A DNA stretch of 64,000 nucleotides from Epiperipatus broadwayi (taxonomy: Eukaryota > Onychophora > Udeonychophora > Euonychophora > Peripatidae): NCBI GenBank assembly GCA_028023455.1, contig JAQFVV010000012.1, forward strand, positions 11,322,499 through 11,386,498, read 5' to 3'. This document shows, one piece after another, positions 14,831 through 27,650 of the stretch; positions within the stretch are counted from its first letter, which is position 1; every line of letters begins with the position of its first letter. Below the pieces are notes generated by a model that saw nothing but the letters and a program-made list of their open reading frames with translations, had not been told where the DNA came from and did no database searches. Made by a program: the position numbers and the translations under genes.

Positions 14831-16220
14831 TTCTTGAAAGATAATATTCAATTGAATACTATCATATATATAGGATTACTTTTGTTTGCTTTTTTTTTTT
14901 TTGTAAATAATTACTTAAATTATAATGCAATGTTTGTGGAATCTATTTTTTGTCAGGTACATTATTTATTTAGTATTTGCACGTTTAATGTAGATAAAAT
15001 TTTGGGTACATATTTTGTGCATGAATAATTTAATTATAAAGTTTGATATAGTTCATGTTCATTTTATAATGTTTTTTTTTTTTAAGTTATATTTATTTAT
15101 TGCGTTTAAGTAAATCAATGCGAATATGTATTTTTATTTTTAAAAGCTTGGTTAGTAGCAGACGATATTCGTTTTATTTTTAATATAATTTTTTTTTTTT
15201 TTTGGAATTATAAGTTTGGTTAATTCATTTTACTAAAACATTTTGCAATATGTCTTTAATTGTTTGGTTTCAAAAAATGTATTTATTTTCAAAATATAAT
15301 GGTTTTTCTTTTTTAAACAACAACAAAAATGTTTTTTAGTGGGTAAATAAATGACATGCATATACATAATTAATTTTAATGCATGTGTTTTGATCATATC
15401 AAAGATTCCTAAATACTATTTAGGCATTCAAAAATGCATATTCACCCGTGTTAATTTTTGGATTTTATGCTATACTGTCTACTGATTTTTTCCGCTGAAG
15501 TTTTTACTAAGACAGGTGATTTTGTAATTGTTTTGAAGAAGTAAACATATCCCATCAATCTTTGCTGTTTTGGTTATCTTTTAGCATTACTATATATAGT
15601 AGCGCTATTTTTTTTTATTGATCTCACTAATCATTTTTTGAAAATGAAATATTTTTTGGTTGATCGAAATATAAAACGATGTGATTTTATATATTGTTTT
15701 AAGTTTTTCTTTCTTGGTATATACAGTATAAAGGAATAATATTCATTCTAAACATTGTTTTTGAAAATTTATTTGAATGCTATTTAAGATAGTTTAAATA
15801 AATGTGTCATTTAAATATATATATAATAATTGTATACTGAAAAAATAATGGGTCATTCAAACTTTAATGGATGAAGATATCCTAAATTATGCTTTTTTTT
15901 TTTTTTATCTTATTTGGTGAATGATTTTATTTTTGGATTAATTTACTATCTTCCCAATAAAAATAATAGTAGATAACAATATTTCTCTTTAATTCAATAT
16001 CTGTGCATTCACGAAAAAAAAAATTAAAATAAATTTGAAAATTCATAAATTTCATGCATATAGTTGCCTTCATGAATTATGTTAACCATTATCGCATTTT
16101 ACATACTCCCTGTTCACTCAGTCAGGAGATTGCTCTTTTTCTCTTGATTTATTATTTTATTGTTTTTTTTTTCATTACTGCATTATTCTTATTTTTTTAA
16201 TAATTTTTTTTTTCTTTTTT
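14831..16220. other. AT-rich noncoding DNA
   Basis: Many T homopolymers and no gene-like frame; the plus ORF at 14828-15028 is Phe/Ile/Tyr-rich and looks spurious. Confidence 0.5.
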
Positions 16221-16223
16221 TAA

Positions 16224-16312
16224 GTGTCATAGCATCGGCCGGGACGCGAACCCGCAACCCGGGCAACTGCCTGCAAGTGCAAGGCAGTCACGCTGACCTC
16301 TCGACCAGTTAA
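16224..16312 (-). mobile_element. tRNA-derived SINE, near-complete copy
   Basis: Read on the minus strand it has an A-box-like TGGTCGAGAGG (16297-16307), a possible anticodon-type stem ACTGCCT/AGGCAGT and a B-box GGTTCGCGTCC (16242-16252) set in a CGGG/CCCG T-stem. It ends in GCCGATGCTATGACA and an A-rich tail (T-rich on the plus strand before 16224). Total length is only about 90 bp, so there is hardly any tRNA-unrelated body. The acceptor stem does not pair convincingly, so I call it a SINE rather than a functional tRNA gene. It is the best-preserved of the three copies. Confidence 0.75.
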
Positions 16313-17423
16313 CATCTAAATATGTATGTTTTTTTTAATTAAATAGTACAGTGTATAAATAAGGTCTACTTATAATGACTTTTGAGAGCTTTTATCCCAG
16401 TCAGGGTCCATGTGCAATATATTCATTATATCCATCAAAATCTGAAAAAATAGACTTAAACGATATCTAAATTTTAAAATGTGACAATATGTTAGCCTCA
16501 AAACTATTGGAGTTTTTTTTGAAACACCTGGATTTCTGAAATTGAGTTGCCTCATTTTAAAAGTAGAAAGAAAAAATGATATTTGTAATAATTATCGTGG
16601 AATATTATTGTTATTCACTATATCACTTTATTGACTAAGTTATTCCAGTCATAAGTGAATGTTTACCAAAAACTAAATATTGTTTTAGAAAATCAAAAGC
16701 ATTGTAGACATGGTTTGTGTTGTCAGAAAAATGCAAAAAAAAAAAATGTCGGAAATAGAGAATCATTTATTTATTGCTTTTACTTAAGTATTATTTGAAC
16801 AAATCTGTTGCAGTGTTTGAAATTAGTAAGTTGCCATAAAAGATTGTTCATATTATACAGCTTCTACATTATAAAATAAGAGATAGTATTGTTGTAATTA
16901 ATGGAAAATATAAGACATTTTAAATCAAAATTGATATTTTAAGTATGTGTACGAGTTCCAATTTTATTTTCCAATTTTATAAAAGTATTACTGAAACAAT
17001 TAATAATTAATTTTAGACATCATGTTTATAATACAGGGTTGATAATGGAGTTTTTACTTTAAATCAGTAAAGTCATCTTTTTTATACTTTTGGATTTACC
17101 AATATGTGGGTGAATGTAATATTCTTAATAATTCAAAAGATTATTTATAGAATGTATTTAAATTTTTGAATGCAACCTATAAAGACTGATTTAACAATTA
17201 ATGATTAAGAATTCAAATCTTTTGTCAACCAGAGACGAAAGAAAATTCAGAACTTTTAACTTGGATGGTTTTATCAATTTTATAAGTGAATCAATTTAAA
17301 TATCTTAATAATTTTTTTAATAAAAGGAAAGATTTAGATGTGGAAATACAATGTTGCTTCCAGTAAGCTGCAGTTGCACTTAACAAACTAAAATATAGAA
17401 CATTTTATCACAGTAATATAATT
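16313..17423. other. AT-rich noncoding DNA
   Basis: No element ends or coding motifs. The minus ORF at 16370-16555 has no recognisable domain. Confidence 0.45.
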
Positions 17424-17750
17424 AACAAAGGCAAAACTCTCCATACAGTAGTGCCACCCTGTGCCAAACAGAGGAACCAATGGATGCCAGAAGGCTTGTG
17501 TGTAAAATCCCTATCTAGTGCCTACTCATCCAATATACCCAGACTAGTTTCTGACTTGTGGCCATCATCAGTGAGGAGCCTTGGATCTGAGAGTGCTCCT
17601 CACTGATGATGGCCACAAGCCAGAAACTAGTCTGGGGATATTGGATGAGTAGGCACTAGATAGAGATTTTATGCTTAAGCCTTCTGGCATCCATAGGTTC
17701 CTCTGTTTGGCAGAGGGTGGCATTACTGTATGGAGAGTTTTGCCTTTGTT
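17424..17750. mobile_element. 327-bp foldback element, near-perfect hairpin
   Basis: Two arms of 156 bp (17424-17579 and 17595-17750) are inverted copies of each other with few mismatches, separated by a 15-nt loop. Ends read AACAAAGGCAAAACTCTCC and the reverse complement. The arms match the terminal ~150 bp of the units at 9.18-10.94 kb (CATACAGTAGTGC, TAGTGCCTACTCATCCA, AGACTAGTTTCT). This is therefore an end-to-end derivative of the same family, lacking the inner part. No clear target duplication was found. It has no coding capacity; the minus ORF at 17656-17877 only overlaps an arm by chance. Confidence 0.85.
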
Positions 17751-18342
17751 TACAACAATTATGTGCTAGAATAGAGATGGTGATTAGTAATATAATTATT
17801 GCAAGTAATTTAGTTATATAGAGATTTATTATTTTACATAGTGTATTGTATGAAAATGAGAACAGTATTCTTATCACTATGATATAAAGCCATTAGAAAA
17901 TTTTATTTTAGGATGTTCTATACAATTTTAAAAATACAATGGCAAGATCATAAAACCAATTAATATCTTTAGTTTGCTGGCTGTGATACTAAAGAATTAT
18001 TACATTTTATATTGGATAGGTTAAGAGAAGCAAATGAGCAGTAACAGACTTTTAAAAAATATTTTATAGGGAACATGAGTAAGATTTTAATAGTAGAGGA
18101 ATATATTGTTGTCATTATAAAGCTGATCTAAATGACAGTTTAAAAAAGCACTTATTAATCACTTTCATTGAAAAAATATAATTGAAAATACAGTATATGT
18201 TGAAGTCTTCTAGAAAGAAAAATGTACAGCAAAAAAAAATTTAAATCAGCATTGCAAAGTATAATGGTTGAGGAAATTATATATATGAATATATTTATTG
18301 ATCATAAATCCACTGATATATTTCAATAAATGAGAAAGATAT

Positions 18343-18656
18343 TAATTATAAAATAGAAAATCATATAATATTAAATATTAGCAAAATAGCAAATTTATAC
18401 TAAAATTCTTTTATGAACATGGTTCATTTATTAACAAATAGATCTTCTCAAGTAAAAATCAACTAGATACAAAACATATATATATAAAACAGAAATAGCT
18501 TTTCTCCACATGTGTGTGTTATATATCTAGTTGATTTTCACTAGGAAAAAAAGTATTTGTAAATAGACAAAACCATAGTCATGAGAGAATTTTAGTATAA
18601 ATTTGTTATTTTGTTAATATTTAATATTATATGATTTTCTGTTTTATTTATAATTA
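18343..18656. mobile_element. Hairpin MITE-like element
   Basis: Inverted arms: the left arm runs from TAATTATAAA at 18343 to about 18475, the right arm from the ATCTAGTTGATTTT stretch near 18528 to TTTATAATTA at 18656. Long matching runs include AATCATATAATATTAAATATT and its complement, and ATTTATACTAAAATTCT. A spacer of roughly 50 nt with an AT/GT stretch separates the arms. It is not related to the foldback family at 17.4 kb. No ORF, and the transposon superfamily cannot be assigned. Confidence 0.65.
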
Positions 18657-20985
18657 CTAGTATAACATGCAATATTTAATTATTAATTGTGTATATTAAA
18701 AATTGTTAAAAGTTGCTTTTTATATTTCAGTAAATAAACAATTTGTAAAACATATGACAATCTCAGAGATTTGGTCATTAGGATCTGTTCTACTTTTTTT
18801 TCAAGGAAGAGTACATAATAAATATTCAATTAAACAATACTTAAATGAGATATCATTGAAACTTCACTCTAATCAGTTCATATTATACTTTTACTCAATT
18901 TAATAACTTTGGAAACAAATTATTATGATATAATGTATTATATAACAAAAAAAAAATATTTATAAAAAAAATTATTTTAAGATGATTCACTTTTTATAAT
19001 GTTAAAACTAACTGATCAATTTTGATAGGAATTAGGGTATATATTGCTTTGTCAGCAGAGGCATATTTAATGCAAATAACTGTTTTGTTTTATGGAATAC
19101 ATAAATTATATTTTTTATGTGAACAATAAAAAGCAATTGTTTTTAAATTTTGATTATTTTTATCTTCTCTTGAGATAATTTTACTTTATTTATTTTCATC
19201 TTATTTTTCTTTTGGAACAATTAATATGGCTCATTTGCAATTTGAATTTTAAAAAAAATATATTTTTTTTAACAAGAAATAAATAATGCTTGTGCAACAC
19301 TTTGAAAAATCTTATTTTTGAGAAACAATATTTTTAAATTTTCAAACATTATTAATGTGTGTAAGTGAACCATCTTAGGTTTAATTTTTCATTTGAATAA
19401 CCAATATTTCAAAACTTTATTGACTTTTCTTTTTCTTTTTAATTAATGCAATTTAATTTCAATCATGAAAAAATATGGATTACAATGATAGTATTTTTAT
19501 TTTATATCTCAAGCAATGGTACATTAAAGTATATTGGTTTTTTTAATATATGACACAATTATTAGGAATATTTTACATCTCAACATTGAGAGAGCCTTTG
19601 CTAAAATATGCATTCAAATAGGATAATAATAGTTTGATTGAACTTAACTAAATTGTTCATATATGATAATAGTTTTTATTCATAGGTTTCTGTATTATCC
19701 TTCCATATTAATTGTCTCTGTATCATGCTAAGTGTGATTACATATGATAATTAGAACAAAATATTGTTTTTATATATATGTACATCTAACTGATATCATA
19801 TTTTATATTCTTTGATTCTAAATTCAATGCTATTCTTATTCATACTATATTAGAACATATCTGTAAATGTACAAAATAGCATTTATTTCTCAAAATAAAT
19901 CAGCCCATGTGAGATAGAATCCATTTATATATTAGAATGTATCTTTAAATGTATGAACTAGTATTTGTTTCTCTGGAGCCCATGTGCGAGAAAATTCACT
20001 GGCTAGTATATAAAAAAATTTAAATTATTGACAAAAATAGTGTAATGTGACACATTATAAATGCAACTAAGATACTTTTATCAATTTATCTAAAAAAAAT
20101 ACAGTAAAAAAACAAATAATAGTTTGTTATTTATTTCCTGATTCAGAATGTATGTATTATCCTTTAGTGTGGCATCTATTGTCACTTGCAGAGGGTTGCT
20201 TGAAGTGTAATACTTTATCAATTGATTTATTGTTTTGTGCAATTTAGTGCTGATGATCTCTTTAGCAACAAAATGTCTAATAATTTTTTTGCCTTATCTA
20301 ATTAAAAAGCTTCTTTAAGCTTTCTGAAAAATTTATAGGTAATTTTTTTTTCTAAATAACTGTATAAATGGAAATATATTGTGAGTCTTCTGGGGAATAC
20401 ACAAAAGTTTATCAGATGTAAGGATGTACGTAACCATATAATATTTAACAGCTGCATCTTCATCTGGGTGAATGCCAATTTTTAAAATTAAGTTTTCAAA
20501 CAATTTTAATTGTTTTAATATCATTTTGAACAATCAATTTTCAGTCATTATCAATAGTAGTCATTAATAGAAATTGATTAAAAAGTTCTAATTTTATAAA
20601 AATTTGCCTAGTGTGAATGCCTAAGATCTATTTGAAATTTATTACTACAAACAACAAATGTTTTTTTAGATAAACATAAATATATTAATCACTACAGAAA
20701 TAAATAATACTTATTATAATAATCCAAAAAGACAATTGCATGGTAATAAACTTTCTAGATTATATTTATTAGATATTGAGTTTGCAGTTCGGCAAAGTAA
20801 ATTATTTGTTTTAGTTTGCACTTAGAATTAGATTAATCAATTTTTTAAGATGTTTTATTGATTATTAAATAATCTTGAACACTTGCTTGATATCTTGAAG
20901 AGATATCCCAAGGTGTATGTTTCATGATTTTCCAAGTTCAAATATACAGTCTTTGTTAATAACCAATATTTCTAATTTCATTTTT
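18657..20985. other. AT-rich noncoding DNA
   Basis: No supported gene. Open frames at 18703-18903 and 20333-20533 (minus) have no motif and no conserved context. Confidence 0.45.
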
Positions 20986-20989
20986 CTTT

Positions 20990-22085
20990 TGTTTTCAGAG
21001 AGGTTTTAAAGTATAAGAGATATTGAAAAAGTTAAAGGAATTTAAATATCTTTTGTGGATTTAGAAATAGCATTTGGTGGAGTAATTTGGAATAAATTTA
21101 TGATCATCTTAAAAAATAAACGAGTATTTTATAAAGAGAAAAGATTGATTTGGAATATTATGTTGGGCAAGCAAAGAATAAAAATTAGACTGCTGAATAG
21201 TGAATGATACTGATGAAGTGAATATAGAAAGAGGAGGATAAGGAAGCAATATGCCATCTGTGCTTTTTAACATTTATTTAGAAGACATGCTAAATAAGTA
21301 GTTAGGCTGTGGAGGAGCAAATATTGGAGGTAGAATAGTAAAATTTATAAGATTTGAAAATGATATGGCTCTTATAATTAAGGATGAAAAGTCTTCAGAA
21401 TATGTTGAATAAATTGAAAGAAGTATGTATGGAATAGGCAATGAAGATTAATATTTAAAAGACTGGTCTTTATGGATAGGGAAGCATACAAAAAGACTCC
21501 CAAGTTGAAGTTCATGATAATATAATACAACAGTTAAATGGGTTTAATTATTCAGTTAATTGATTGAGTGAGGATGGAAGAAATGAAGATAAAGTTAAAA
21601 GAATAATAACGTTGACAAAGGAGGCATTTACTAGGAGAAAAAATATCTTGTGGACCTTTGAAGAGAGAATTAAGGAAACATTTAATTAAATGTTATGGGT
21701 GGAATGTACTATTGTGTGTTTGTGAAATGCGGTCAGTGTGTACAAAAATTAGGAACAGATTGAAAATCTTTGAGATGTGACCATGGAGAAGAAGTTTTCA
21801 AAAGAGTAAATGAAAAAAGTTTGCTTGAGGAAATTAGAAATAGAAAGAGAAACTGGATTGGACATATATTAAAAAGAGATAGTAGTTTAATGAAAGATGT
21901 TTTGGTGGGAATGATGATTGGAAGGAAGAATGAATAATATTGACCTTTCTGGATGATATAAGAAATGGGGAAGAAATATATGGAATTGAAGAGCTGAAGA
22001 ATGAGGAGAACGGAATAGAGAAATGGTTGAATTTGAAATGTGACTGCTCTCTACATAGGACAGAATAGCAATGATTGATTGATTG
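20990..22085 (+). pseudogene. Decayed non-LTR retrotransposon reverse-transcriptase fossil
   Basis: No long ORF survives, but frame-hopping translation shows the order of an RTE-like reverse transcriptase. Motif A is FVDLEIAFGG (about 21055), followed by VIWNKFMIILKNK and IWNIMLGKQRIKIRLLN. A motif-B relic reads VNIERGG*GSNM, followed by PSVLFNIYLEDMLNK. The catalytic box is RFENDMAL where FADD-MAL is expected. A C-terminal segment reads RNRKRNWIGHILKRD (about 21833-21880), a hallmark of this endonuclease/RT family. Stops and frameshifts are frequent, so it is clearly nonfunctional and older than the element at 30-33 kb. It ends in a short GATT tandem tail (about 22069-22085), like the microsatellite tails of RTE-type LINEs. 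The 5' part with the endonuclease is absent or unrecognisable. Confidence 0.75.
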
Positions 22086-22089
22086 ATAT

Positions 22090-25000
22090 TGTAGTGGTCC
22101 AAATATGTTGATCTATCTAACATGAGCTGGAACTCAATGAAATGTACTTCAAACCCAGTCAAGCCCGAGATTTAGATCAGGTACCAGCCTAAATTCGAAC
22201 CCATCCCACAAGCCCCAGATCGAACACCTAATGAATAACATAATGATGGCACATGAGAATTAATTCTTAAGTCTGGCCCACTAGAAGAGGGAAAGAGACA
22301 ATGAGACATATTTAACAAGAACGCACATATATGTTGGAATGTATGGAAGCGGAGAGAAGATAATTCGAACTACATAAGTGGCTTGAATAATAATAAAATA
22401 TTTAATAAAACATTTAATGAACAGTAAATTACTGATGTATTTATTTGAATGGTCTTATAAATAAATTACATATTATATGTCCATAAATGTATTTGGTGGG
22501 TTAGATTAAGTTGCCAATTATTTGATTGCAAAACAGACTTACACATTTTTAACTTAATGCTTTAGCAGTGGCTCTGAAAGGTGATGATGAGCGTATAAAT
22601 TTATGAAGCATTCTGGGAATCAGTATACATATTATGCAAACTATTTTCATGCTATTTAGGTCGTGAAAATCAAAATATATATTTTTAAAATGGTTTAATC
22701 ATGGAGTACAACATTTGTGAGGATTTAACAAAATAATATACATTTAAATCAAGTATCTTTTATTAGTGAACATAATAATTTTAACCATTCTTTAAATTCA
22801 AATTTTAAAAATAAAAGAACACTTTGTTTTCTAAAATATTTATACTCTTAAATAAATGGGATGAATTACGATGGTGGGATTTTACAAAAAAATAAAAAAC
22901 AATATTATTAATAAAACTAATGACTTTTATTGGAAAGACATATGGATACGTAAGCAAAGCACAATTTTATGATTACAGCATCGAAATGAGGTCATTAAAT
23001 AAATAAATTAACTCTAATGGAAAAGCAGCGGGGCTGATATAAAAGCAGAAGAATCCGAAGTGACATCATGCTTTCAAATGAATAAAATGAAGTAGCTAAG
23101 AGTCCCTTTTCTAGGGTACTTCTTAGAGAAGTTTAATTAGTCTTGGCATGGTCCCCAAGGTTCTATGGAAACTGATGTGAGAGGCCTGTTATATGAAAAT
23201 GATCCCCTGAAGGTCAACTACCTGCATGCTAGGGCATGAAGAAAGACTATGGGTCCGAATTCATCGGAACCTCCAAGCTAAAAGCACGTAATATTTAATA
23301 AACAAAACCTTATATCAGCAATGCAACATAATACTGTCTTTAATGACATGAAATGGAAATCACTATTTTAAAACACATGAACCTCACTCAAATGCTATAA
23401 TTTAGGCCCTTAATACTATGCTGTGTGATATATATGGGAAAGATTTAATTCGTACAAATAAGTTTTAAAAATTACCCCCCTCCCTTCCTTATTATTTAAC
23501 AGACTGAAATCCCATCTTTGCGAATTTTGTAACCTGAAAATAATCAAGTCTTTGAAATATTAAGAGTATAGCTTTATAATACAGATGATATAAAAAAAAC
23601 AATAATAAGAAAAAATCACCTTTTCAGAATTAAATGTGTGACATACAACAAAAAAAGATTTGATAGCGTTAATTTTTCGGGAATAATAAAATTATACATA
23701 ACGAATATATATACTTCTTTTAAAGACATTTTTAAGAAAATCATATAATAGGGTTAACTTGAGAAACAATCTGGCGAGCGTATTAATTAAGAAAGTATGT
23801 AAATCTAATTCAAAAAGGGAGGGGATTTTATTAACCTTGACTCAGGGAGGTTTAAGTAGATAGGGAAAAATAACTTCATATATTAGGTTCACAAGATTGT
23901 TTAGATTGGCAACTTAAAAATAATAAAATACAAGTTTAGAATTAAGAAAGGAATGGCACCACGATTAAAGAAATAAGAGCAGACTTTATATATAAAAGAA
24001 AAATTAGTAGTATGAAAGCAAATACAGTTAATAATTAATAAAAAACATTTAATTTAACAATTTAAAAATGAAATCCGGAGAGCTGAGGCTGAGATTAATT
24101 TAGAAGGAATAAGATGTAAAGTTCATAGGCGGTTCTTAGGTTAATTACTTTGCTATATTAAAGGGTCCATTTTAACAGTTCGGCTTTAGCATGGCAAAAT
24201 CATTTTAATAGTAGCAAGCTTCCATTAGGCATTCCTCCATTCTTAGATCATATTTTGGGGCATCAGTGAGATGATTATTCGAGGCGAGATTGACCAGCAA
24301 AAAGGTGAGGAAGGTGGTTAGTTTTTCTACTAGTCCAACATTTTTGAAAAAAAATAGCGTGGAGTCCTTTGGCAACAGCTTTTCTACAAACTAGTTCTCT
24401 CCCAGGTAGTCAAAAATCAGCCCATTATATACAGCCCTCAGGTATGTGAGGAATGCTTTTAGTATTCCTTTTTTTAAAATTTCATTTCCTTCACCTATTG
24501 TTTTGGAGATGCAACCGTTAGATAATTTGTCCAAAAATATAGTCAAATCTATTTCCAGAGTAGAAATAGATTTGCTAAAAAATGTTAATGGCAAAAGTAT
24601 AACTTCTTAATTCAATTTCCCTTTTTACTTTTAGTCCATTTTAATTAAACATCCTTTCCCAAAATTAGATAATATAAAATTTCCACCCTTTTAGTTATTT
24701 TTGGACAATTAACAGTTGCATACTCCATCTTGGATTTTTAAAAGAAAAATATAGTTTTTAACAAATTTTTAAAAAAAGTTATTTTTTTTTTACAAATTTA
24801 AAAACAATATTGATAAAATTAATATAGTGTTAGTAATTGCTTCCGTTATGTATATATTTGAACGGCACTTAATATATTTTGATTTTAATAAAAGAATTAA
24901 TAATAAATAGTAAAAAATATTAAGAGCTAAATTTTATAATCTTTTAGATGCACATCTCAAACATATATATAAAATAAATATACATTAAGATAGGAGCGGG

Positions 25001-25150
25001 AGGGAACATAAGGTTCAAACATGGATTAGTAATTTAGTGAGTACGAAGGACCATGAAGCTCAATTGCTTCAATATAAATGTGATTTGCATTATGTATTTT
25101 TTCAAAGTGGTAAGGAACACTTATGAAAATCATGCAAATTGATATGTATA
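22090..25150. other. Unclassified noncoding block, locally less AT-rich
   Basis: Around 23.0-23.3 kb and 24.1-24.6 kb the base composition is more balanced (e.g. around CATGGTCCCCAAGGTTC), unlike the surrounding DNA. This suggests an old inserted repeat or a transferred fragment. No reading frame carries a recognisable domain; the minus frame at 24391-24594 and the frames around it give no family I know. An organelle-derived insertion was considered but could not be supported. Confidence 0.35.
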
Positions 25151-25158
25151 CTTTAAAG
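25151..25158. repeat. hAT target-site duplication, left copy
   Basis: The 8-bp CTTTAAAG directly precedes the terminal CAGGG of the hAT element. The identical 8 bp follow its other end at 27643-27650. An 8-bp duplication is the hAT-superfamily signature. Confidence 0.95.
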
Positions 25159-27642
25159 CAGGGATGCCCAACCCGTAGCTCGCAAGTCACATGTGGCTCG
25201 TGCAACCATTTAATGTGGCTCGCATTGCACTCTTCAAGAAAAATTGATAAAATATTTTATGTACCTTGATGCCACATTCACACACTAAAAAATAAATATT
25301 TTTACAATACAAATGATAACGGAAACGAAACATATCTGCTGATTCATAACAGTCTCTAATGAAAGAAGTGAATTTGAAATACATGAATTTCATTGGTTTC
25401 ATTTCCCATTTTCAGAATGTTGCGCACTCGACATGCTACTTTACAGCACTACTGCCAATTGTTTGCATGAAACACACAAGACATGACAGTGAACACAAAA
25501 CACATTTCGAAGTTGTGAGCGAAGTAAGTATTTTGTGTTTCACACAGGCATAAAAAATAGTCGCTTCTTCTAAATTTTGTAATTCTATCTTTTTTAGCTC
25601 CATAATCATGTCAACATATGAGCCGGAAAAAAATAAAAAATGTACCTACAATTACATTTTCAATGACGAGTGGGAAGAAAAATATTTTTTCATAAACTTT
25701 AAGAATAAATGTATTTGTTTAATATTGGAATTAATGGTTTCTGTTGGGAAGAAAAGCAATGTTGAACGACATTTTAAAACCCTTCATAATAAATATGATA
25801 CTGATTATCCTTCAGACAGCAATCTACCCACCAAGCAATGTTTACCAAGTCCACAAATAAAACGAAGGTTGCAACAGTAGGATCGTTTAAGATTGCACAT
25901 ATACTTGCAATTCATAAAAAGCCCTTTGAGGATGGCAACATAATAAAAGAAGCAATACTTGCTGCATCAGAGATTTTATTTCAAGAAGCCAAAAATAAAA
26001 ATGAAATTTTGTCAGCTTTTCAGGATATCCAATTATCCAGAAATTCTATCACTCGTAGAATAGAAGCTATGTCTCAAAATGTCAAAGAACAAGTAAAAAC
26101 TGATTTACAAAAATGCATTTTCTTAAGTTTACAATGCGATGAATCAACAGATATCTGCAATGTAGCTCAAGTAAATATTTTTATAAGGATGGTCTTTGAT
26201 AATTGCTCAGTGAAAGAAGATCTACTATAAGTTTTGCCATTTAAAGGTAATACATATGGAGTGGACATATACCAAGAAATAAAAAATCATTTAATTGAAA
26301 TTAAATTTCCGTTTCAATAACTTGTGTCCATAACAACAGACGGAGCACCTGCCATGATTGGTTCTAATGTTAGTTTCATCACATTTTGTATGAAGGATGC
26401 TGAATTTCCAAACCTTTTTACCTACCATTGCATCATACATAAACAGGCATTATGTACAAAAGTTTTACGTTATGAACATGCGATGAAAATTGTTTTGAAA
26501 ATTGTAAATTCCATTCGTACCAGACCACTTCAGAGTAGATTGTTCAAAAATGCTGAGTATGGAACTTTGTTGTTACACTCGGAAGTTAGGTGGCTTAGTA
26601 AGGGAAAAGTCCTACAATGTTTTTTAGAGCTTCTTCCGGAAATAAAACAGTTTTTAGAATTCGGAAACGAAACTTATGAAGAACTTAATAATCATAGTTG
26701 ATTATCTGATTTAGCGTTTCTTACAGACATAACAAAAATGAACAAATTGAATCTTGAACTTCAGGGTAAAGAAAAAACTATTATTGAATTAATTGGAAGT
26801 ATCAATACTTTTAAATCAAAACTAAATTTGTGGATATCCCAAATAGAGAAATGTAACTTTTGCCACTTTACAAATTTGGAAAAGTGCACAAAAGAAATAT
26901 AAGGACATTGACACAATGAGATATTCCGAAAATCTCGTTGAGCTTAAAAATAATTTCAAAATTAGATTTTCTGATTTTCGTAAAATTCAGCCCATTGCTT
27001 CATTTCAAATCCATTTGTTGATACTAATATTTCTGAAATGTCACAACAAATTGCAAACATGTTAAATAAAAATTCTACTGATCTGGAAATGGAAATAATT
27101 GATTTTCAATCTGATCTACAATTAAAAACAAGAATATTACAAACCGACTTTTGGTTACTCGTAGATGAGAAAAAATATCCACTTTTAAAAGAAACTTTTC
27201 AAAGACTAAACTCCTGTTTTGGATCAACTTACCTTTGTGAAAGTGTTTTCTCAACAATGAATTTGTTAAAATCAAAGTTCTGATCCAGGATAACAAACGA
27301 ACATCTGAATGACTGCATGAATTTAGCCATAACATCATATATATCAGACTACAATAAACTCACAGGCAATATGCAGTGTCAGGTTTCACATTAAATAAAA
27401 TAATTAAAATATACTTTTCCTGTAATTGTAATTTATATGCATGTTACCAAATTTTTAATAAATAAATATAAATAAAATGTATTTACATTTTTTTTCTTTT
27501 TAACATATTATACCAGTTTTTTTTTTAGTTTGTGAATTATGTTTATAAATGTAATATGAAAAATGCAATATATAATTGTGGCTCCCCAAATTTTTTTAAA
27601 TTCTCAACTGGCTCGCGTCAAGTTAAAGGTTGGGCATCCCTG
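25159..27642 (+). mobile_element. Full-length hAT DNA transposon (GTF2IRD2/ZBED-like type)
   Basis: The 2484-bp element is bounded by 15-bp perfect terminal inverted repeats, CAGGGATGCCCAACC at 25159-25173 and its complement ending at 27642. Subterminal GGCTCG/CGAGCC motifs occur on both sides. An 8-bp CTTTAAAG duplication flanks it. One transposase-like region lies inside on the plus strand (25608-27394). Both ends are intact but the transposase is broken, so the copy could move only with help from another locus. The clean duplication shows that it entered as a unit. Confidence 0.95.
25608..27394 (+). pseudogene. Broken hAT-family transposase
   Basis: The product would be a nuclear DDE-type transposase of the group annotated in animal genomes as GTF2IRD2- or ZBED-like proteins. 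An N-terminal zinc-finger-like segment ends in NVERHFKTLH (about 25760-25790); one expected Cys of the CLIC-type pair reads Leu. RNase-H-fold landmarks follow: LQCDESTD (first Asp), TTDGAPAMIG (second Asp) and HSEVRWLSKGKVL. The C-terminal dimerisation region contains STYLCESVFS, whose Glu fits the third catalytic residue. Defects: a frame change between about 25838 and 25880; stops at 26228-26230, 26318-26320, 26699-26701 and 27281-27283; and two compensating frameshifts around 26880-27010. The intervening segment KYKDIDTMRYSENLVELK sits in another frame. The start at 25608 is the first ATG of the open frame before the finger. It probably reads to the TAA at 27392. Confidence 0.9.
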
Positions 27643-27650
27643 CTTTAAAG
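27643..27650. repeat. hAT target-site duplication, right copy
   Basis: CTTTAAAG, identical to 25151-25158 and directly abutting the end of the right terminal inverted repeat. Confidence 0.95.

Noticed and set aside
16224-16312. Functional tRNA gene
   Set aside because: A and B boxes exist but the acceptor stem does not pair, the anticodon loop is too long, and diverged copies with A tails occur elsewhere in the window; a SINE explains it better.
22860-24620. Nuclear copy of mitochondrial DNA
   Set aside because: Some stretches looked organellar at first reading, but no conserved rRNA, tRNA or protein motif could be identified.
27075-27338. Minus-strand ORF inside the hAT element
   Set aside because: Antisense of the conserved C-terminal transposase region.
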